DNA of 64,000 nucleotides from Glaciecola sp965658765 (GTDB taxonomy: Bacteria > Pseudomonadota > Gammaproteobacteria > Enterobacterales > Alteromonadaceae), in NCBI GenBank assembly GCA_965658765.1, contig CBFHTO010000011.1:1-64000 (forward strand), in the 5' to 3' direction. The position numbers were made by a program, and so were the translations under genes. Below the pieces are notes generated by a model that was not told the DNA's origin, did no database searches, and saw only the letters and a list, made by a program, of their open reading frames with translations. Below are positions 8,141 through 15,651 of the stretch, piece by piece; positions within the stretch are counted from its first letter, which is position 1, and each line of letters opens with the position of its first letter.

Positions 8141-8650
8141 ATGCCTGTTTTAGAAGTGCTAACATTTCCTGATGAAAGATTGCGAACCAAAGCAAAGCCA
8201 GTAGAAACGATTGATAGCGAAATAAAAACGCTTGTCAAAAATATGTTTGAAACAATGAAAGACGAAAAAGGCATAGGCCTAGCAGCAACGCAAGTCAATG
8301 TACATAAACGAGTCGTTGTTATGGATGTATCTGAAGAGCAGGATTCGCCCTATGTGTTTATCAACCCAGAGATCCTAGAAAAAGAAGGTTCAACTATTAG
8401 CGAAGAAGGATGTTTATCTGTTCCGAATAATTACGCCAAAGTTGACCGAGCCGAAAAAGTGAAGGTGAAGGCCCTTAACGAACATGGAGAATCCTTTGAA
8501 ATTGAAGCAGAGGGGCTTTTGGCAATTTGTATTCAACACGAATTAGACCACTTAGAAGGCAAACTCTTTGTCGATTATCTATCACCGTTAAAACGAAATC
8601 GCATTAAGAAAAAGCTCGAAAAAGAAGCAAAACTTGCCGCCAAGGCTTAA
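8141..8650 (+). CDS. def: peptide deformylase
   Basis: Removes the formyl group from the N-terminal methionine of nascent proteins. 169 residues with the three defining motifs: GIGLAATQ (44-51), EGCLSVP (89-95, metal-binding C91) and HELDH (133-137, the other metal ligands and catalytic Glu). It is the first gene of def-fmt-rsmB-trkA, the same order as E. coli, and divergent from the LysM gene. Confidence 0.97.
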   Translation: MPVLEVLTFPDERLRTKAKPVETIDSEIKTLVKNMFETMKDEKGIGLAATQVNVHKRVVVMDVSEEQDSPYVFINPEILEKEGSTISEEGCLSVPNNYAKVDRAEKVKVKALNEHGESFEIEAEGLLAICIQHELDHLEGKLFVDYLSPLKRNRIKKKLEKEAKLAAKA

Positions 8651-8675
8651 TCAACTAAAGATAAGGGAATCGAGA

Positions 8676-9614
8676 TTGCGCATTTTATTTGCTGGAACAC
8701 CAGAGTTTGCTGCATTGCATTTAAAAGCACTTTTAGAAGCTAAATTTGATGTCATTGGTGTGTATACTCAACCAGACAGACAAGCAGGTAGAGGCAAAAA
8801 GCTCACCCCAAGTGCAGTAAAACAATTGGCGCTAGAGCACAATATAGAAGTTCACCAACCTGCATCTTTAAAATCCGCCGAAGCGCAAACATCACTTGCA
8901 GCATTGAAACCAGACGTATTCGTTGTCGTCGCTTACGGGCTGATCCTTCCCAAAGCAGTATTAGACATACCTAAGTTCGGCTGCATAAACGTGCATGGCT
9001 CAATCTTGCCAAAGTGGCGGGGGGCGGCGCCCATTCAACGTTCAATTTGGGCTGGCGATGAGCGTACCGGCGTGACTATTATGCAAATGGATGAAGGTCT
9101 CGACACTGGCGATATACTAACGATAAGCGAAGTCGACATTGCAGAGCACGAAACAAGCGCGAGTCTCTACGAAAAGCTGGCTAAAGTGGGTCCAGAGGCA
9201 TTGGTAAACACACTGAAAAACCACGCAAAGTGGCAAGCTCAAACACAAAATGATGACGATGCAAGTTATGCAGCAAAGCTCAGTAAAGACGAAGCGAAAA
9301 TAAACTGGTCGCTTGGCGCACAGCAGCTTGAACGTAACGTGCGAGCCTTTAACCCTTGGCCAATCGTTTGGTTTGAACATGCATCCATGCCCATAAAAGT
9401 ATGGGAGGCAGAGTATAGAAATCTGCCAAATCTTTCACAAAAACTAAGTTCTGGTGAAATACTTCAATATGACAAACTAGGCTTATTTGTTGCCTGCCAC
9501 GATGGCGTTTTGGTGATCCATAAAATTCAAAAGCCTGGCAAGAAACCGCAAAGTATTGAACAGATTTATAATGGGCAAAAAGACTTATTTTCTGTTGGTC
9601 AGGTTCTAAGATGA
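8676..9614 (+). CDS. fmt: methionyl-tRNA formyltransferase
   Basis: Formylates initiator Met-tRNA using 10-formyl-THF. I choose the TTG at 8676 because it gives (M)RILFAGTPEFAALH, aligns with E. coli Fmt, yields 312 residues, and has AAGGG about 10 nt upstream; a TTG at 8634 would overlap def. The N-terminal catalytic domain contains QPDRQAGRGKKL, the catalytic segment INVHGSILPKWRGAAPIQRSI and the aspartate in DEGLDTGDIL. The C-terminal tRNA-binding domain begins near FNPWPIVWF. The stop overlaps rsmB (ATGA). Confidence 0.95.
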   Translation: MRILFAGTPEFAALHLKALLEAKFDVIGVYTQPDRQAGRGKKLTPSAVKQLALEHNIEVHQPASLKSAEAQTSLAALKPDVFVVVAYGLILPKAVLDIPKFGCINVHGSILPKWRGAAPIQRSIWAGDERTGVTIMQMDEGLDTGDILTISEVDIAEHETSASLYEKLAKVGPEALVNTLKNHAKWQAQTQNDDDASYAAKLSKDEAKINWSLGAQQLERNVRAFNPWPIVWFEHASMPIKVWEAEYRNLPNLSQKLSSGEILQYDKLGLFVACHDGVLVIHKIQKPGKKPQSIEQIYNGQKDLFSVGQVLR

Positions 9615-10996
9615 GTCAAACCGACCCAAACAGTAAGAAAAGTCGAAGGGACCACACTAATGAGCCTCCAAAACGCATAAATTTGCGAGCGGATGCCGCT
9701 TGGGTGCTTTATCAAATACTGGAGTGCGGTCAATCTGCAACGCCATTATTGTCAAAAGTGTGGGCTCGGCATGAAAAACCAAGCGACCGAGCTTGGCTAC
9801 AAGAGACAATTTATGGATGTTTGCGTACCCTACCTCAGTTACAAATTTGGTTAAGATCGCTCCTCGATAAGCCGATTCAAAAAAAGCAAAAAATATCTGA
9901 GCACCTTATTATGGTTGGGTTTTACCAACTCGCATTTTTGCGTACTGCCGATCACGCTGCAGTATCAGAAACGGTGAAAGCAAATAAAATTCTTCGTAAC
10001 GATCCTCTTAACGGCCTTGTTAATGCAGTGCTTAGACGATTTCAAAGAGAACAATACGACTTAAAACGCTCAGATGAACCTCACGTGAAATTAGGCTTAT
10101 CGAAGTGGCTTTATAAGCGCCTGCTTATTGCCTACCCTGAAGCGCTAAATTCAATTGCAAAAGGCATGCATGAACGCGCTCCAATATGGTTAAGAATAAA
10201 CCCCCTAAAAACCAACATAGAAGATTTCTGTAAGTCGCTAAGCGACGCGGGATATCAGTACCACCAGCAAAACGAACGATGCTTAAAGTTAACTAACCCT
10301 GGTGACATTACTCAAATCCCAGGGTTTGATACAGGTAAATTTGCTATTCAAGACTTTGCAGCGCAACAAGCGTCTAACTTATTAAACGTTCAGGCAGGAG
10401 ACAAGGTCTTAGATTGCTGTTGCGCACCTGGCGGTAAAACGTCTGCGCTACTAGAGAGCGAAAGTGAGTTAGCTGAAATGTATGCAGTAGATTCTGATAA
10501 AGAACGATTAAACCTAGTCCGCGAAAACTTACAACGCTTAGGCCACGAACAAAAATTTGCTCAAAAACTCAGCTTAGTATGCGCTGATGCCAGCATGCTT
10601 GACGCTCATGAGGTTTTTCAAAGCAAAGCATCTTACTTCGACAAAATCTTACTCGACGCCCCCTGTTCTGCCACTGGTGTAATAAGACGTCACCCCGACA
10701 TTATGTGGCTAAGAAAACCGAGTGATATAGAAGCCCTGACTACCTTACAATCAGCAATCTTAGAACAATGCTGGCACTTACTAAAACCGGGCGGCACTAT
10801 GCTTTACGCGACTTGCTCTATATTACCTGAAGAAAATAGCACTCAAATATCAGCCTTTTTAGCGCGACATTCCGATGCTAGAACCATACCCATACAAGAC
10901 AACGATGGTCAATTTGCAGAATCTTGGCAAATACTGCCGGGAGAAAACGGTATGGACGGATTCTTTTATGCTAGGATTGAAAAAGTCGAACGATAA
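9611..10996 (+). CDS. rsmB: 16S rRNA m5C967 methyltransferase RsmB
   Basis: 461 residues. The N-terminal NusB-like domain (about 25-155) is followed by a ferredoxin-like part and the SAM-dependent m5C methyltransferase domain. Key motifs are CCCAPGGKT (SAM motif I), LLDAPCSATGVIRRHPDIMW and YATCSILPEEN; the latter two contain the two conserved cysteines of RNA m5C enzymes. The N-terminus is about 20 residues longer than in E. coli, with a charged start (SKKSRRDHTNEPPKR). It overlaps fmt by ATGA and is followed 26 bp later by trkA. Confidence 0.95.
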   Translation: MSQTDPNSKKSRRDHTNEPPKRINLRADAAWVLYQILECGQSATPLLSKVWARHEKPSDRAWLQETIYGCLRTLPQLQIWLRSLLDKPIQKKQKISEHLIMVGFYQLAFLRTADHAAVSETVKANKILRNDPLNGLVNAVLRRFQREQYDLKRSDEPHVKLGLSKWLYKRLLIAYPEALNSIAKGMHERAPIWLRINPLKTNIEDFCKSLSDAGYQYHQQNERCLKLTNPGDITQIPGFDTGKFAIQDFAAQQASNLLNVQAGDKVLDCCCAPGGKTSALLESESELAEMYAVDSDKERLNLVRENLQRLGHEQKFAQKLSLVCADASMLDAHEVFQSKASYFDKILLDAPCSATGVIRRHPDIMWLRKPSDIEALTTLQSAILEQCWHLLKPGGTMLYATCSILPEENSTQISAFLARHSDARTIPIQDNDGQFAESWQILPGENGMDGFFYARIEKVER

Positions 10997-11022
10997 GTAA
11001 ATATAAGTACAAGCAAAGACAT

Positions 11023-12399
11023 ATGAAAATCATCATCATTGGTGCAGGACAAGTTGGTGGAACACTTGCTGAAAATTTAGCAGGTGAGCAGAATGAAATT
11101 ACGATCATTGATTCAGAAAATCGGATCTTAGACAATCTTCAAGATCGCTTAGACCTGCAAGTAGTTTGTGGCATTGGGAGTCATCCAGACATTCTGAAAA
11201 AAGCAGGGGCGCAAGACGCCGATATGCTGATTGCAGTGACCAACAGCGACGAGAGCAACATGATGGCGTGTCAGGTTGCACACAGCTTATTTAAAACGCC
11301 AACTAAAATCGCTCGTGTTCGCTCTGAGCAATACATCATCTATCAAGACCAGCTTTATCAACATAAAGACATTCCCGTTGACCATTTGATTGCGCCGGAA
11401 CAATTAGTCACAGCGGCAATAAAAAGATTAATTGATTACCCCGGTGCACTTCAAGTAGTAGAGTTTGCTGATGGAAAGGCTAGTCTAGTGGCGGTTAAAG
11501 CCTATTATGGCGGACTATTAGTAGGGCATGCTCTATCTGCCTTAAAAGAACATATGCCCAATGTCGAGACAAGGGTTGCAGCAATTTATCGTAGGGGGCG
11601 CCCTATCCGCCCGCTTGGCTCAACGGTAATAGAAGCGGACGACGAAGTTTTCTTTATTGCTGACACAAAACACATTCGTGCGGTAATGAGTGAACTACAA
11701 AAGCTAGAAGCCAGTTATAAACGCATTATGATCGCTGGTGGAGGGCTTATTGGCGCTGGCTTGGCGAAAAAGTTAGAAAATAACCACAACGTAAAATTGA
11801 TTGAATATAGCTCAGAGCGGGCTAACTATTTAGCATCTGTCCTCGATCACACTATTGTATTTCAGGGCGACGCCTCTGATGCGAGCTTATTAAGTGAAGA
11901 GAGTGTTGAGCAAGTTGATGCATTTATTGCCGTTACTAACGATGACGAAGCTAACATTATGTCAGCTATGTTGGCGAAAAGGATGGGAGCACAAAAAGCG
12001 ATGGTCTTAATACAGCGCAGTGCTTACGTCGACCTAGTGCAAGGCGGCGACATCGATATTGCGTTCTCTCCACAACAAGCGACGATTTCTGCGTTGCTCA
12101 CACATATTAGACGCGGTGACATCGTTAATGTGCATTCACTGAGACGCGGTGCAGCAGAAGCCATCGAAGCCATTGCCCACGGTGACGAAAACACCTCTAA
12201 AGTTGTTGGTAAACAAATACGCGATATCAAGCTCCCTCCAGGCACAACCATTGGAGCGATTGTCAGAGAAGATCAAGTAATCATCGCCCACAGCGATACA
12301 CTTATCCTCTCAAATGACCACGTAATATTATTCTTAGTCGACAAGAAATTTATTGGGGACGTAGAGAGATTATTCCAACCAAGCGCACTGTTCTTTTAA
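11023..12399 (+). CDS. trkA: Trk potassium uptake regulatory subunit TrkA
   Basis: Cytosolic gating ring of the Trk K+ uptake system, 458 residues. Two tandem KTN/RCK units are visible. The first Rossmann NAD(H) site is IIGAGQVGGTLAENL (from residue 5) with an acidic ribose-binding Asp (IIDSE). The second begins near residue 238 (GGGLIGAGLAKKLE). Each is followed by a TrkA_C domain. The matching channel subunit trkH is the convergent neighbour. Confidence 0.96.
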   Translation: MKIIIIGAGQVGGTLAENLAGEQNEITIIDSENRILDNLQDRLDLQVVCGIGSHPDILKKAGAQDADMLIAVTNSDESNMMACQVAHSLFKTPTKIARVRSEQYIIYQDQLYQHKDIPVDHLIAPEQLVTAAIKRLIDYPGALQVVEFADGKASLVAVKAYYGGLLVGHALSALKEHMPNVETRVAAIYRRGRPIRPLGSTVIEADDEVFFIADTKHIRAVMSELQKLEASYKRIMIAGGGLIGAGLAKKLENNHNVKLIEYSSERANYLASVLDHTIVFQGDASDASLLSEESVEQVDAFIAVTNDDEANIMSAMLAKRMGAQKAMVLIQRSAYVDLVQGGDIDIAFSPQQATISALLTHIRRGDIVNVHSLRRGAAEAIEAIAHGDENTSKVVGKQIRDIKLPPGTTIGAIVREDQVIIAHSDTLILSNDHVILFLVDKKFIGDVERLFQPSALFF

Positions 12400-12459
12400 G
12401 GTAAGATATCTAAGGGAAAACATCAAAACTAGTCTGAGGCATCGAAAAGTCGTTCATGC

Positions 12460-13911
12460 TTAGCTGCGCCAAAACGTAGGTGAAAAGAGTACCAACAAAG
12501 AAAAAACTTCAAGCCGTCCAAATAACATAGCTACTACCAGTAACCACTTAGCTGAGTCAGACACTGCTGCGTAAGTACTCGCTACGGCTCCTAAACCTGG
12601 TCCGAGATTATTCAATGCAGCTGCCGTTGCGGAAAATGCCGAGATATTATCTAAACCCGAAGCGATTAAGCCAATCATGATAAACACAAATACAATCGCG
12701 TAAGCCGCAAAAAAACCCCATACAGCTTCAACGACCCTGCTTGGCATTGCTCTTTCACCGAGCTTAACAGCATATACGGCTTTTGGGTGGATGAGTCGAT
12801 CTACTTCCCTTTTGCCTTGAATGAACAGCAATAAAACACGTATGACTTTAAGCCCACCACCAGTCGAGCCCGCACAACCTCCAATAAAACTTGAAAATAT
12901 AAGTAGTATTGGCAAAAAGGCGGGCCAGGCACTGAAATCGGTAGTCGCAAAACCTGCTGTTGTGCTGATGGAAACCGCTTGGATCATTGCTTGGTCAAGC
13001 GCAATGTCGGCGCTTTCGTACACTGAAAAATTAAGCAAGACCAAAAAGCAAACACTAATTAGGCCAAACTGTATTGTGAAAAACGCCTTACATTCAGGGT
13101 CTTTAAAGTAGTTTTTGATGTTTCTACCTGATGCAGCGGCGTAATGAAGCGAGAAATTCAAGGCCGCAACCCACAAAAATACAACGCAAATAATGTTAAT
13201 AGCAGGGCTATTGAAGTACCCCAAACTCGCGTCATAAGTCGAAAAACCACCAATCGCCACCGTAGAAAATGCGTGACAAACCGCATCGAAGAAAGACATT
13301 CCTGCAAAGTAATAAGCTAAGCTGCAGAAAATCGTAAGGGACAAATAAATGTACCAAAGATGTTTTGCGGTGTCGGCAATGCGGGGAGTCATTTTTGAGT
13401 CTTTTACTGGACCAGGCGTTTCCGCACGGTATAGCTGCATGCCTCCCACCCCAAGGATAGGCAGAATTGCCACCGCTAATACGATGATCCCCATACCGCC
13501 CAACCATTGAAGTTGCTGACGATAAAACTGTACCGCTTTAGGTAGAAATTCAATGCCCTCAATCACCGTTGCACCAGTCGTTGTAAGACCAGAAAAAGAC
13601 TCAAAAATAGAGTCGGTAACACTCATTTGGGGCTGATCTAATAGGGCGAACGGAAGTGCACCGAAGGTCGCTAGTACAGTCCAAAACAACACCACAATAA
13701 GAAAACCTTCTTTGGCCCTAAGATCCGCTCGGTTATGCCTGTTGGGATACCAAAATGCTAAGCCGGTGATCAAACTTAACACGAAAGCGAAAACGAAGGC
13801 CAAACCACCACCATCGCCATATAACAAAGAAACAAGCGCCGGAGGCAACATCGTTACACTAAATAAGGCAACGAGTAAGCCAAGTATTCTTATGATCGCG
13901 CGGTACTGCAC
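12460..13911 (-). CDS. trkH: Trk potassium transporter membrane subunit TrkH
   Basis: K+-translocating inner-membrane subunit, 483 residues. It has the fourfold TM-pore-TM architecture of the Trk/Ktr/HKT superfamily plus an extra N-terminal TM pair. The four pore loops with filter glycines are recognisable: GLTTTGATV, STVAIGGFSTYD, TTAGFATTD and NNLGPGLG. It ends in the conserved ...LEVFSLLVLFSPTFWRS. Tail-to-tail with trkA (60-bp gap), so the two subunits are encoded together but transcribed separately. Confidence 0.95.
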   Translation of the reverse strand: MQYRAIIRILGLLVALFSVTMLPPALVSLLYGDGGGLAFVFAFVLSLITGLAFWYPNRHNRADLRAKEGFLIVVLFWTVLATFGALPFALLDQPQMSVTDSIFESFSGLTTTGATVIEGIEFLPKAVQFYRQQLQWLGGMGIIVLAVAILPILGVGGMQLYRAETPGPVKDSKMTPRIADTAKHLWYIYLSLTIFCSLAYYFAGMSFFDAVCHAFSTVAIGGFSTYDASLGYFNSPAINIICVVFLWVAALNFSLHYAAASGRNIKNYFKDPECKAFFTIQFGLISVCFLVLLNFSVYESADIALDQAMIQAVSISTTAGFATTDFSAWPAFLPILLIFSSFIGGCAGSTGGGLKVIRVLLLFIQGKREVDRLIHPKAVYAVKLGERAMPSRVVEAVWGFFAAYAIVFVFIMIGLIASGLDNISAFSATAAALNNLGPGLGAVASTYAAVSDSAKWLLVVAMLFGRLEVFSLLVLFSPTFWRS

Positions 13912-14219
13912 TTAGTTTATGTCCTTCACTTTTGAGTCTTCTGAACTTTGCGGTATGTTAATACGTTTGTACTTTTCATAGAGTGTAAAAGCATTTAACG
14001 CCGATTGCAGTAAATTTAAAAAAATAAGCACAAGCTATGACTAAAGTTTATAATGTTGAGCTTTTAAATATATCTCATTAATCTGCAAAGGTTATTTGTT
14101 CAATATTATTTTTGGGCGCACATAAGCTGAAACTGTGACCTCTTTTTTCAAAATCATCAAGCAGCCGTAGTGTACTTATATCTCTAAGAAAATTTGAATT
14201 ACAACGCGGCTCAACAGGA
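13912..14219. other. divergent intergenic region trkH / homocysteine methyltransferase
   Basis: About 300 bp, AT-rich, holding promoters for both flanking genes. No ORF, tRNA, SAM or other riboswitch pattern is seen. A purine-rich ribosome site (AGGAG, 14216-14220) ends the region. Confidence 0.4.
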
Positions 14220-15122
14220 GTGCAAGTTATTAAGATACTCGACGGAGGCATGGGTCAAGCCTTATTAAAAAAGACAAACCGAGAAATCAGTCCTATGTGG
14301 TCTGCAGACGTAATGTTACATGAGCCTGAATTAGTGCGCGATGTACATTTGGCATTTATCGAAGCTGGCGCAAAGGTCATCACATTAAATACCTATACCG
14401 CCACACCTCCTCGATTAAAAAGAGAAAAACATCTACATGAATTAGAACGCCTCCACAAAAATGCGATTGAAGCCGCACAAACCGCAATTCGCATGTCTGG
14501 TTTTTCAGATATCAAAATAGCAGGGTGCCTGCCACCTTTAGTTGCCAGTTATAAAGCTGCTGCGGCTTTGCCTTACGATGTGTCATATGACATCTACCAA
14601 CAATTAGTTCACTTGCAAAAAGAAGCAAGCGACCTGTTCTTATGTGAAACTATGTCTTCAATCAGTGAAGCCTCTGCAGCGTGCAAGGCCGCGCAAGAAA
14701 GTAAGAAGCCAGTTTGGTTAGGCTTTACAGTGAAAGACGACAATTCACAAACGCTTCGAAGTGGAGAACCTTTGCAAGAGGCCCTGACCTCTCTTGCAAA
14801 ACACAAACCCCAAGCCTTATTGCTTAATTGCAGTCAACCAGAAGCGATTAAAGCTTGTTGGCCTTTGATGCAAGAGTCACAACGCATAAATAAAATGAGA
14901 TTTGAGCTTGGCGCTTATGCCAATGGCTTTCATTCGGTTGAATCGCTATACCCAGGCGATACAGTCGAACATTTAGCGACGAGAAAAGACTTATCTCCCC
15001 GGAAATATGCGGATTTTTGCAAATATTGGGCGAAACATGGTGCAAGTATTATTGGGGGATGCTGTGAAATCGGGCCAGAGCACATTGCCGAAATTTCGAA
15101 GACCTTTAAACAAGTTCGATAA
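14220..15122 (+). CDS. homocysteine S-methyltransferase family protein
   Basis: About 300 residues, a TIM barrel of the Zn-dependent Hcy methyltransferase family (MmuM / MetH N-domain type). The typical start ILDGGMGQ is present, with NTYTATPPRLKR and the zinc cysteines in LLNCSQPEAI and IIGGCCEIGPEHI. It is probably a methyl transfer to homocysteine from S-methylmethionine or a similar donor; the donor cannot be told from the sequence. The first in-frame start (GTG, 14220) overlaps its own AGGAG, so translation more likely begins a few codons later. An ATT at 14229 has 8-nt spacing and would give (M)KILDGGMGQ. Confidence 0.85.
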   Translation: MQVIKILDGGMGQALLKKTNREISPMWSADVMLHEPELVRDVHLAFIEAGAKVITLNTYTATPPRLKREKHLHELERLHKNAIEAAQTAIRMSGFSDIKIAGCLPPLVASYKAAAALPYDVSYDIYQQLVHLQKEASDLFLCETMSSISEASAACKAAQESKKPVWLGFTVKDDNSQTLRSGEPLQEALTSLAKHKPQALLLNCSQPEAIKACWPLMQESQRINKMRFELGAYANGFHSVESLYPGDTVEHLATRKDLSPRKYADFCKYWAKHGASIIGGCCEIGPEHIAEISKTFKQVR

Positions 15123-15651
15123 AATAAATTTGTATTAAGTTCAACTCTTTAGATCAGGCGCCCTAAAAATCTTTATTTTTGGGCTTGGCATTGCTCAAAA
15201 ATATGCTAATTTAAATGGAGTGAAGAGCGATTGTCTTCACTAAAGCATGCAAGCTATGTAGGTATAACGCTAAGAAGACATACAGCGATATCAACACCAA
15301 GCTAAGTGTTAAATTAGGTAAATAAAGCTTTCCAACTATTTGTTGTCTATTGAGGTATATTTAATAGTATTCGTCGATATAGCAACTGTGGTTCGCTACG
15401 GATCGAAGCAAGGTAAAGCGTAATAAAATAAAAAGAATCGGAAATTGCCGTCATTGCCAATATTGCAATAAGCAAAGTTTATTCCAATCTTCAATTAACA
15501 AATGCTTTCTCTGAGACAGAAAAGGCACTTTTTGTGTGTTCGAAATTTAATATATTCACAAAGTTATCCACAGATAATAAATCCGTTTTTTATTAAAATA
15601 CTTATAAATAACAGTATTTTAGTATTCATATGAAATTTGAGTAGGGAATTT
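15123..15651. other. intergenic region upstream of polA
   Basis: About 530 bp. It contains an 8-bp perfect hairpin (AGTGAAGA/TCTTCACT, 15219-15241), a GCCC...GGGC stem with one bulge (15160-15184) that lacks a T-run, and a perfect DnaA box close to polA. No ORF was found. It is AT-rich towards polA. Confidence 0.45.
15564..15572 (+). promoter_or_regulatory. DnaA box upstream of polA
   Basis: A perfect 9-mer TTATCCACA lies 80 bp before the polA ATG in AT-rich sequence. It could couple polA expression or local DnaA titration to replication initiation. A single box is not proof of function. Confidence 0.5.

Noticed and set aside
15160..15184. Terminator after the homocysteine methyltransferase
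   Set aside because: The GCCC...GGGC stem has a bulge and no T-run.
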